From Brachionus koreanus (Eukaryota; Rotifera; Eurotatoria; Ploima; Brachionidae), in the NCBI GenBank assembly GCA_016987375.1, contig PJRA01000011.1, positions 788,324 through 817,177 of the forward strand: a stretch of DNA of 28,854 nucleotides, in the 5' to 3' direction. The notes under the pieces were generated by a model. It was not told the origin of the DNA, did not search any database, and saw nothing but the letters and a program-made list of their open reading frames with translations. A program made the position numbers and the translations under genes. This document shows, piece after piece, positions 1 to 8,786 of this stretch; the stretch's first letter is position 1, and every line of letters begins with the position of its first letter.

Positions 1-517
1 CACGTTTCAAACGCAAAAAAACAAAGCGAAAACGCCCAAAAAACAGCTACCAAACGCCGTTTAAACAGCGTTTAAACAGTGTTTTTTGCTTGTTTTTGTC
101 CCCTCGGGAAAGAAAAAATTTTCACACGAAAGCGAATTTAAAAATTTTAAGCAAATTTGAAAAATTAAATTTTTAAAAATTTTAACTTTAGGTTTAATTT
201 ATCCAAAAACGGAACATTTTTGTACAGTTTAAAAATGAGTCTCACAATACCATAAAATATAAGAATATAATTATGAAAAAATCTATCATTAGTTTTAGCC
301 TCTCAATTTAATTATACTATGTATTTAGTTAATCAGCGATTTTTTTTTAAATTAGAGAAAGATTCTTAATTTCTGAGTTAAAATTAGTATTTTTTAATAA
401 TTTAGGGACAGGTAAAGAATTTATGCAATTTGTAATTTCCTGAGAAATATTTTTTTTTAACTAATGTTAATCTTTACACTAAATTTTTAATCTTTATAAA
501 AAAGAGACAAAAAACTT
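1..517. other. Intergenic, no gene seen
   Basis: No coding frame worth calling. The first 120 bases are richer in G and C than the rest and carry two adjacent copies of the 11-bp unit CGTTTAAACAG at 58-79, each containing the palindrome GTTTAAAC. This could be the edge of a mobile element cut off by the window start. The remainder is plain A+T-rich DNA up to the T-run that ends the tRNA-Glu gene. Confidence 0.4.
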
Positions 518-589
518 TTCCCACACCGGGAATTGAACCCGGGCCGCCTGCGTGAAAGGCAGGAATCCTAACCACTAGACCATATGGGA
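518..589 (-). tRNA. tRNA-Glu (anticodon UUC)
   Basis: The 72-nt gene folds as a standard cloverleaf. The acceptor arm pairs TCCCATA with TGTGGGA (one G-T pair), the anticodon loop is CTTTCAC with TTC at 554-556, and the T arm is CCGGG/CCCGG. Internal pol III promoters are visible: A box TGGTCTAGTGG and B box GGTTCAATTCC. A TTTT run follows the 3' end on the minus strand and would terminate pol III. No intron and no encoded CCA. It lies 37 bp downstream of the IL-17-like stop codon on the same strand. An identical copy is at 8715-8786. Confidence 0.97.
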
Positions 590-620
590 TTATTAGTATT
601 AATGTATTAGTAATAAATAT

Positions 621-626
621 TTTATT
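621..626 (-). terminator. Poly(A) signal of the IL-17-like gene
   Basis: AATAAA on the minus strand lies immediately after the TAG stop, so the 3' UTR would be very short, ending before or inside the adjacent tRNA gene. Confidence 0.4.
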
Positions 627-1184
627 CTATTTATTTATATTTGGTTGAAAATTATTAGTCGATCTGAAAGAAATGAGTGCTAAATTAGTCCCACAAGTAC
701 AGCCCGTATTCACAAGCTCATAATCCGGTCGCCAGTAAAAAAACCCGTCTGTTTGGCACTCATCTCTTACAAGTACATGTTTTTGGCTCCATATTGGCAA
801 ACATTGATACATATCTTTGAACAAAAATGTACCAGGTTGAACAAAGCATGCTCTACAAGTACAAACTGTTTGTTTAATAAAGAATGGAAATTTATTTTTT
901 CTTCGAACTATTCTGTACTGTCTTGGACAAATTGATTTTTGCTCTTCAAAATCAATTGTTCTGTTTACCAGATTGCATTGAGAATTTTCAAACACATGAT
1001 CATCTGACTCCAAGCTTACAGATGAACGTTTATATTTGTTGTATTTAAGCTCAACTTGTTCATATCTCAGAGTTGCCTCTATAAACTCGTTTAGCTTTTT
1101 GTGCAAATAGTCCTCGCTGGGGTCTAAACAGCACATAATTGTTAGTGCATTTACCAACAAACCAATTACTATTTTTTTTAGCAT
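627..1184 (-). CDS. Secreted IL-17-like cystine-knot cytokine
   Basis: Single-exon gene for 185 aa. Residues 1-18 are a signal peptide (MLKK then a hydrophobic run ending near CC at 18-19), so the product is probably secreted. The C-terminal half carries the IL-17 family pattern: Cys86-Pro, a basic stretch, KFPFFIKQTVCTCRAC (99-113), then PIWSQKHVLVRDEC (130-143) and finally NTGCTCG (159-165). This parallels the vertebrate layout of a YP..EA.C...C segment, a P....VLRR strand, and the invariant VGCTCV end. Eleven Cys are present (18, 19, 70, 86, 108, 110, 113, 128, 143, 162, 164), more than the minimum of the family, and an N-glycosylation site is at Asn74. In animals these proteins are dimeric ligands of IL-17 receptors with SEFIR domains. 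Residues 20-65 are charged and look like a poorly conserved pro-region. A 5' UTR splice acceptor (TTTATTTTAG) may sit about 20 bases before the ATG. The family call comes from remembered motifs, not a search. Confidence 0.7.
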   Translation of the reverse strand: MLKKIVIGLLVNALTIMCCLDPSEDYLHKKLNEFIEATLRYEQVELKYNKYKRSSVSLESDDHVFENSQCNLVNRTIDFEEQKSICPRQYRIVRRKNKFPFFIKQTVCTCRACFVQPGTFLFKDMYQCLPIWSQKHVLVRDECQTDGFFYWRPDYELVNTGCTCGTNLALISFRSTNNFQPNINK

Positions 1185-1327
1185 TCTTTTATCAAAATTT
1201 CTAAAATAAATTTTTTTATTTTTCTAAAATTTTAACTTAAACTTATCTCTTGTTTTTACAAGAAATTTAATTTTTAAACTTTGTTTTTGTTGAATGAATA
1301 AAAAAATTAAATTTTTTTTTTAAATTA

Positions 1328-1333
1328 TTTATT
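1328..1333 (-). terminator. Poly(A) signal of RPL14
   Basis: AATAAA on the minus strand, about 33 bases after the stop codon. A second AATAAA at 1361-1366 overlaps the last base of the TGA stop; the downstream copy is the more plausible signal. Confidence 0.45.
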
Positions 1334-1365
1334 TCAAATGAACTCATTTAGCTAAATGAATTTAT

Positions 1366-2048
1366 TCATTTTTTGCCGGTCTTCTTGGCTCCAGATTTTT
1401 TAGCTTCAGCATTAGCTTTTCTAGCTTTGATTCTAAGTTTGCCAACTTCCAAAGCGATCAAACGGTTTCTCTGTAAAAATAATTTTTCAGTTTAGATTTA
1501 AAATTAGAATTTATGTAGATAATTACGGCTTGTTTGGCTCTCATTAACTTAAATCTATCAAAATCGGTCAAGCTTGTTCTTGCTTGTTTAGCAGCTAGTC
1601 TTTTGGCCCATCCGCTTTCGGTCCATTTTTTATCAATCTCAGCCTTGGCCCAGGCGGCTTTAACACTGGCGGCGCGAGCGCTGTGTTGGATTTTGATCAC
1701 ATATTTGGTCAAATAGAGGGTCTTTAGATTCAATGCTTGTCTTCTGAAATTTGGACCATCAGCCAAGACCTATATTTTTAAGCTAATTAGAAAAAAAAAT
1801 ATTCATAATTTGCAATTAATTTAGTACTCTATTTTGATCGATGACGTCAACGATGGCGATTAGTTTGCCTTGTTCAGGTCCGAAGGCGACATAGGCAACA
1901 CGTCCGATTTGAACGAATTTTGTGTAAGTCTGTAAAAAAAAGAGGGTTTAGAGCGCTCGGTCAAGGTTGAATTTTGGCAATATAGATCGATTTTTTAATC
2001 GATTAAAACGGATATAGCCATTGAATATTTTAAAAAGTTAATTACCAT
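1366..2048 (-). CDS. RPL14: Ribosomal protein eL14 (RPL14)
   Basis: Component of the cytosolic 60S subunit. Four coding exons are read on the minus strand: 2046-2048 (the ATG only), 1828-1929, 1527-1769 and 1366-1470, joining in phase 0 to give 150 aa. Introns 1930-2045, 1770-1827 and 1471-1526 have GT..AG ends (GTAATT, GTACTA, GTAATT donors; ACAG or TATAG acceptors). After the start, residues 2-35 form the KOW-like segment ([20 protein letters not shown], then DVIDQNR). Exon 3 gives [20 protein letters not shown] and the hallmark [16 protein letters not shown]. The last exon is Lys/Ala-rich and ends in KKTGKK. The length is close to that of short invertebrate eL14; the long Ala/Lys tail of the mammalian protein is absent. 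The intron directly after the initiator Met resembles other ribosomal protein genes. The 5' UTR reads CTTCAAAA before the ATG, behind an ACAG that could be a splice or trans-splice acceptor. Confidence 0.95.
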
Positions 2049-5000
2049 TTTTGAAGCTGTATGTTAAGTATTTAAATTTTAGTATTTTGCTTCTCTACTT
2101 GTAAATTTTTTCTAGTGAGTTTAGAAAAATATTAAGCAGTATACGGCTCAAAATGCAGATTGTTTTGCTTTACCATTAATTTGAATTGATCGTGTGTTTT
2201 TTACACTTTTTTAAAGCATATTTGAAAATTTCTTTTTTTGCATATTTTTTTTTAAGATTTTAGATTTTAAAATAAAGCTAACAAACAGTCTTGTTTTGTA
2301 AATTTATTTAGCTGTTTTGTACTAGAAATTTATTATCATTTTTTTCTAAATTATCCAAAAACAAAACCAAGGTATTTGTGACAATTTTCAAAACAAGGAT
2401 AAAAAATAAATTAGAAAATATTTTCGATTTAAGTGACAAACAAGTCTGAATGAATTTTAATATTTTATTTTTATTATTGAAGCTAAAATTTAATTTTATC
2501 AGGACAAATTAACTAACAATTTGAATAAATACAACCTGGCTAAAGATAAGCAAATTTTCTTTTAGTCAAGTAAAATAAATTTTTTCTTAAGTTTTTGATA
2601 AAAGTTTCCGAAATTTTTGAGATTTCCTCAAACTGAACTCTTTTTAATATTTTTGAGTCTTCTTGAATAGCTCTTGATGGCTAATAAAATCTGCTCCTTG
2701 TTTTTATTTATTTTTTTTTGTTGTAAAATTATTTAAAACTTAATCCTCATATTAAGTCTTATAAAATTAACTTTAGTGAAAAAAACATCTCTTAAAATTT
2801 AAACTAAATTTTTACTTTATCAAAGAAAGTTTAAATTATATTTTAAACTTGAGGATTTCTTGTCAAATAGTTCGTTAAAACGCTTTTTGGTCATCTATCA
2901 TTTTATATTAGTTTTTTTTTTCAAATTTGTATGAATATTAAAAATCAAATCTTATTTAAATGAGCATTTTTGAACAAACTATTTTATTATTTTCCTAAAT
3001 AGATTAATTTTTTATATCTAACATGTGAATATGAACAAGAAAACTAAATACTATACCTCAATCAGTATATGTAGCTTTATTTAGTCAATTTGATATTTTC
3101 TTTTTTAGAATTAAGAAAATATATCCTTAATTGAAAAGCTTTATCACCAAAATTTGATACATATATAAAATGTTTATTCAGATTTTTTAAAATTTATTCA
3201 CTTGCTTTTTGAAGCTTCTGACAAATCATTTTACTTAATTAGCTTTAGAAATAATTTAATTCAACAAATAATTATACTTTTTCCATATTTTGGTTATTTT
3301 GGTTTTACACAATTATATTAGGGTTAGACAAAAAATTATATTTAGAAAGCTCTGTATTCATAGCACATCCATTTTTAAGTGTATCACCACTTCTAAATTT
3401 CAGAAACGCAAAAAATTACGTTTTTAGCGAACCGTCATTTTTAAATCACAGGTTGAGTTTACTGAGATGGATATACCATCATAATTTTAAAAATTGGTCC
3501 TTTTCTCATCACAAATAATGAACCGTCATAAAAATCATTTAATTAATCGAATCGATCAACAGTTTTAGAGTCAATGAGAAAAAGAGTTAGACACATCAAT
3601 TGAAGAGTATTCAATTTTGAATTTAACATTTGAAAAAAATAAAAATATTTTGTTGACTAACCCTAATATTTTTTTATGGCATGAACTTATGGAAATTTAA
3701 AAAAGATAGCTTGTTTGGCATTAGGTATAAAAGATAAGAAGGAATATAAATAGAAATATAGAAAATATAATTTTTTTTTATAAAAAAAAAAATTTGTTGT
3801 CACTTCAAATTTCAAAACTTTTCTTATATTTTGTGTTTAAAGAATATTTAACTTTGAATTGGTTGAACTTGGTTTATTTGACTATGCTTAATTTGCTGTC
3901 ATGATAATTGAGCCATTCATTTTTATAAAATGCTTAAAAATTTGGTGGTTTTTAAGTAGTTTTGCAATAAATTTAGTATTTCACAAAAAATTTTTATATT
4001 GAAATAAATCTAATTAAATTTGATTTTGGAATTTTTTTTGGAAAATTGACATAAAAACAAAAAAATAAGTAAAAAAATGTAGAAAACACAATTTTCTAAT
4101 GTTTATTTAGATATTTTTTTTTATTTTGAATTAAGTTTTATTTATTTTTGGCTTTAGAATAATCATTTTATGAATTATTGATAGAATTTAGCCATGCTAG
4201 TTTAGAGCTGCAAATAAAATGAAAAATTTTAAAATAAACTTAAACTTAAAAATAGTGCAACCCTAAAATGGTTTGTTTTTTAAAAAATTTTTTAAAAGAT
4301 TGTTATTTTATATAGTTTTCTACATTTGATTATTTAATTACTGTGTCTTTAATAAAAAATAAATCCTTAGAAGTTTTTTTTTTATTTTAAATTTTACTTA
4401 ATTTAGATGTTTATTTTCAAACTCTTTAAAGAAAATTCGAAGTTGACTTGAATCAGTTAAAATTATAGCTTGAAAACAAGACAGGACAAAAAGAAGAAAA
4501 ATACTACACTTTAATTCGCTTTCACATCTGTCATGTAGTCATATGCAAACAAAATTTTCAACAGTTATCTAGTTTTTATTTAATTAATTGCTAATTTAAT
4601 TTTTTTGCTATAGTTTCAAAAATTACATATTGATCACATATGACCTTAATTTATAATTATATTGTCTACTAAATAAAACTAGTTTTGCTTTTATTTGACA
4701 GGCAAGTGAAATTAGATATATGTCGCTTTTGTTTTACTGTGGTAAACTGTAAAAAATAAATTTTTTTTTTGAGAAAACAATTTTGGTGATCAAGTCATTT
4801 TTTTTTAATATTAAGAAAAGATTTACTCAAAAAAATATCATTTATTAAGCATTAAATTTACAAATAGATACCTAAAATAGAATTCAACTTTAGCTGAATT
4901 TAAGCCGTAAACATTTTTTTTTTAGAACTTTAATAATTAATTGAAGTCTTATTATTTTTTAGTACATGCTTTTACAGCATAAAAAATAACTTTATTTATT

Positions 5001-5517
5001 CAAAAATTTAAACTGAATGTCCTATCGAATATCACCAGCGAATTTTCAGAAAACAAATTGACATTACAAACATTTAAATCTCACGTTTTCTCATCTCAAT
5101 TAAAATAAACCCATTCAAATCTTTTAAGTCACGTTCAAAACACTAAATCTGGGTACATTTAACTCAAAGCCATTCAAAAACAATGACTATTTACAACAAA
5201 TCCTAAAAATCCAATCTTTAAGTTACATAACTCTCGAATCAATCCATCAGTAATAACTTAATGACCATTGGTTTTACATTTATAGTTCAATTCTATGCCT
5301 AATTAAAACACCAAAAACACTCGTTTCATTAGACCTTATATATCATGTTTACCAAACGGGTTTATAGATTGTTTTTATTTATATTTATAAACAATATTTG
5401 GTTAATTGTATTTCTTAGTGTTTGTTTCCTTAAGATTAATTTATACAAAATAAAGATTTTGTAGATCTCTATTCAAAAATCTCACTATAGCTTAAATTTA
5501 TTGACTTTTGTAGATAT
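2049..5517. other. 3.5-kb A+T-rich intergenic region
   Basis: Separates divergently transcribed RPL14 and the 5.5-kb gene, so it should hold both promoters. I see no coding frame. Apart from the MITE-like element at 3318-3666, it is homopolymer-rich A+T DNA. The stretch at about 5020-5350, just upstream of the plus-strand gene, is clearly C-rich and G-poor on the plus strand compared with its surroundings. Confidence 0.5.
3318..3666. mobile_element. MITE-like element with TTAGGGTTAG inverted ends
   Basis: A 349-bp element begins TTAGGGTTAGACAAAA and ends with the reverse complement of TTAGGGTTAGTCAACAAAA. The inverted ends are about 30 bp long, with the outer 10 bp perfect. Both sides are flanked by the dinucleotide TA (3316-3317 and 3667-3668), as expected for a TA target duplication of Tc1/mariner-type elements. 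It has no coding capacity. The interior contains two copies of GAACCGTCAT..AAAATCA-like sequence. It would be a non-autonomous DNA transposon moved by a transposase encoded elsewhere. Confidence 0.7.
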
Positions 5518-8500
5518 ATGGGAATGGGTCACAGTCAATCGAGCATCAGTCCTAAGAAAAGCTACTATTCAGTCGAATATTTAAATGCAGATTTTGAACA
5601 AGAACTGAACAGAATAGTTAAAAGCAATGAGTTATCTTTGGCTAAAAAATCGGGCTCGAACAGCGCGAACGTTAGTCGAAGCAAGTCGTTTGTCAAGCCC
5701 GAGAATCGAGTCTTGCCACCTTTGTTTCAGAAGAAGCAGCTTCGAAAAACAAATTTATTACAAACAGACGGCTCAAGAAAAACGTGGAGAAACAGCTCTA
5801 AGCTTAAGAAATCCAATTCAACAGTTTTAAGCTCGGATTCGACCAAGCCGGGTATAATAAAAACTTGGCTTAACAAATCTGTACAAAATTTAAACAGAGA
5901 TTGTGATTTGTGTTCGTTGGACAGTCTCGATCAAGATATTAATCTAGTTGATAATAGAAAATTGTGCAACGAACCTAAAATTAGAGTGATATCTCAGTTT
6001 CCGATTGATTCAAAAGTCTACAGACACTACATATCAGGCAAAAATGTTGACAAACTAAATCAGTCTGTACCAGCCTCGACTATTATTCAGTCCGTTTATG
6101 GCAAAGATCTGGAGCCCACCTATGATTCAATACATGATTTTAAAAGCAAAAAATCTAGTTCATCTATTTCATTGAATTCTACATCAACATTTTCGTCAAT
6201 AACCAAGTCATCTGATTTGCTTTTTGGCGATTCGACCAGAAAATACGCTTTGGATTCATTAAATTCATCTATTTTTTCGGCTCTTACATCTAGTTCTGTG
6301 GTCAATAGTTCCAACTCAATGTATCAGAGGAAAAATTGCTTAAGTAGACCAATTTTTAAGAATGATTATAGCAACAATTTCAATCAGTATACTAATGATC
6401 CGTGTTCTGATCCAGAATTTAATTTTTCAAGTGAGTCAAATTACTATGATTTTTTATCAAATGCAAATAGTGGTCTTATGGTCAATAAGAATAAATCAAA
6501 AACGCTTTTTCGTAATGCATCTATTAACTTTGCAGGTAAAATTAACAGCAAAAAAATCTTTTTATTGAATTTTTTTGATTTTTTCAATATTTTGTGTATA
6601 GAAAATTAAATGACATAAAAAAAGAATTTAGTCATTTATTTTTTTTTGTCTTTAGCCAGATAAAGATTCTTTAGATTCTTAATAATTTTTAGTATAAATT
6701 GTTAAGGTCGTAGTAAATTCTTTAAGATTTGGCTTTTACAGAATAACTAGAGACTAAATTAATTTGCAATAAAATCTAAGTTGTATTTTTTTTCAAAGAT
6801 ATTGTGAAATTCGAAAAAAAATCGAACAAAAATTCTTCTCTTTTTGATAAATTAAAATTTACTAAATTTAAAAACACCAAAAAAAAAATTACGGCTACAA
6901 ATTGCAGCATTTGTAAAAAATAAAACTTTTGCTTTCTTTTATTTTAGAAAATCAAATTAACAATCAATTGAAATCTCATGATATTTTATTTAAGTTCTTT
7001 ATTTACATAAGAAAAAATATTTTTGTAATTATCAGTATTTCTTTTTATTTTAGCAAATTTTAGTTTATCAAAAAGAGAAGAATTTTGTTCTCCTTTTGAT
7101 TAACTTGATTTTTATTTGAATTTCAAAATACCATTTTCAAAATTAAAATAAATTAAATCAAAATAGAATATATTACTTGAAATACAATTAAAATTTGATT
7201 CAGTTTAAGAACTAAATTCGTCAAAAAAGACACGTTTTTTGAAGGAACTTTTAGAAAATACAAGCAAAATTTTTGATCAAATTTCATTTTACAGACATTT
7301 TACATGATCAAAAAGTTTAAAATGCGCTATATACTTGAACAATTATTATAATTACCAATCTTTTTATAAAAAGTTAAAAATCGCTGATTCATATTTGAAA
7401 TATTTGAAAAATGAAATTTGATCAAAATTTTTATCTTTGTTTTTGTATAATAAATTTTTGATCTTTTATTTAAAAATTTGTAAAATTTATTAACTTTATC
7501 TGATAAATTTTTTCTTTGTTAATTATTTATTAAATTATTTATTTTACAAAATCTTTAAAAATTGTTTATTGATATTAAAATGATTCTTTTAAGATCAAAC
7601 CAAACGTTTGAATGAGAAGTTTCAAGAAGAAATCCAAAAAGCATTCGCGGATCGTTCAAAAAGATTTGAGAGCGCAAAACAATTTTTAGAGTCAAACTCA
7701 AGTTATATTGAAAATTCCAATTCAAAAAACCACTCATCAATCAAAGGAATTGACATTCGCTCCAAAATTAGAGCGTAAAGTTATAATATGTTAGTTTAAA
7801 TTTTTAAAATTTTTTTCCTTAGCATTGAAGAGAACATAATCAAGCAAGAATTAAAGCTGTCAAAACCTTCGGCATTTAAAAAAATTGAGCCGAAAAAACA
7901 TCCACTCAAAGTACAAAAAGACATTCCAAATTTTTACTTAAGCCGCTCTAATGGTGAACAACAAGAACAAGAAGTGAGAATAGAATTTAGCTCTGAAGAA
8001 AAGGAAGATGAAAAGATAAAATTTATCGAGATTGTTGACTGCAAGCGCCAAAAGTATAAATTTATTCCTGAAGATGAAGAAATGAAAGATTCACTATTTA
8101 GTACACCGCCTCCACCACCCGGATACAAAGATGACTACAGCTATCTAAATGATGTATCAGAAAAGACGCGTGCTGTTAATAACAATTTTATTCTAAAACC
8201 TAAAGATAGTGATTATAAAATGATTAATAAAGATTTAATTCCAGGAGTAATTTTAGTCGAGTCTCAAAACAATTCAAAACAAGCAAGCAAAAACATACAA
8301 AGATCGTTTTCAAAGTCACGACGCAAAGGTCTAGACGAAGTTTTTCCTGAGATAAATTTAAAAAGTCATGAATATGAAAATTTGACAAAGACTAATCAAT
8401 GGTGTCCAGCATCCGACTTGAATGAATTTGAGGACTCGGATTACGAATCTAATTATCACGTCAACGATAATCCTAACTATTTATTCAATTTGAAAAGGGA

Positions 8501-8657
8501 GTTTTTGAAAAAAAGCTTTTATTTAGACAATTTACGAGCTGAAAGAAACGAATTAGAGCTTAGTCAAATATTTGAACAAGCTCGCATGAGCTCCCATTAT
8601 TCATATCAAATCGACCATTCTGATTTTTCAAATTCAATTGAAAATTTTTACTATTAA
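5518..8657 (+). CDS. Ser-rich, probably disordered protein; function unknown
   Basis: I do not recognise this protein. Exons 5518-6535, 7594-7774 and 7823-8657 join cleanly (phase 1, then phase 2) to give 677 aa. Donors are GCAG|GTAAAA and GAGC|GTAAAG; acceptors are TTTTAAG and TTCCTTAG. The N-terminus reads MGMGHSQSS. Starting at either Met (5518 or 5524) leaves Gly2 followed by Ser at position 6, the consensus for N-myristoylation, so membrane anchoring is possible. Exon 1 is rich in Ser, Asn and Lys, with a poly-Ser stretch near residues 215-235. Exon 2 encodes a charged helix-like segment (LNEKFQEEIQKAFADRSKRF). Exon 3 is acidic-basic mixed, holds a PPPPPGY proline run that could bind SH3, WW or EVH1 domains, and ends with an ELELSQIFEQAR helix. 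No transmembrane segment or catalytic motif is visible. AATAAA signals follow the stop. It could be a cytoskeletal or signalling scaffold, but that is speculation. Confidence 0.7.
6824..7090. repeat. Inverted repeat in intron 1, about 38-50 bp arms
   Basis: The left arm 6824-6862 (GAACAAAAATTCTTCTCTTT...) is almost the exact reverse complement of the right arm 7053-7090, differing by one missing A and two substitutions. Weaker pairing continues inward for another dozen bases. The 267-bp structure could be a MITE or could fold as a long hairpin in the pre-mRNA of the 5.5-kb gene. No convincing target duplication is visible. Confidence 0.6.
7266..7432. repeat. Second inverted repeat in intron 1, 25-bp arms
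   Basis: The 25-bp arm at 7266-7290 (core GATCAAATTTCATTTT) is the reverse complement of 7408-7432 with one mismatch, separated by 117 bp. It lies just downstream of the 6824-7090 repeat in the same intron. Confidence 0.5.
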
Positions 8658-8677
8658 AATTTTTATTAATCGATGTA

Positions 8678-8697
8678 AATAAATCTAATCAAATAAA
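8678..8697 (+). terminator. Poly(A) signals of the 5.5-kb gene
   Basis: Two AATAAA hexamers, at 8678-8683 and 8692-8697, lie 20-40 bases after the TAA stop and just before the convergent tRNA-Glu gene. Confidence 0.5.
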
Positions 8698-8714
8698 AAT
8701 TTAAAAAAAAAATT

Positions 8715-8786
8715 TTCCCACACCGGGAATTGAACCCGGGCCGCCTGCGTGAAAGGCAGGAATCCTAACCACTAGACCATATGGGA
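8715..8786 (-). tRNA. tRNA-Glu (anticodon UUC), second copy
   Basis: All 72 bases match the copy at 518-589, with anticodon TTC at 8751-8753, the same A and B boxes, and a TTTT terminator on the minus strand. Flanking sequence is unrelated to that of the first copy. It runs convergently into the end of the plus-strand 5.5-kb gene, 57 bp past that gene's stop codon. Confidence 0.97.

Noticed and set aside
753..935. Plus-strand 60-codon frame inside the IL-17-like gene
   Set aside because: Antisense shadow of a gene with clear family motifs; no protein features of its own.
3318..3327. TTAGGGTTAG read as telomeric repeat
   Set aside because: Only 1.7 units, mirrored at the other end of a 349-bp inverted-repeat element with TA flanks; it is a transposon end.
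6120..6314. Minus-strand 64-codon frame within exon 1 of the 5.5-kb gene
   Set aside because: Shadow of the Ser-rich coding exon, acidic by codon complement only.
7555..7740. Minus-strand 61-codon frame over exon 2 of the 5.5-kb gene
   Set aside because: Overlaps an exon whose splice phases fit on the plus strand; no independent support.
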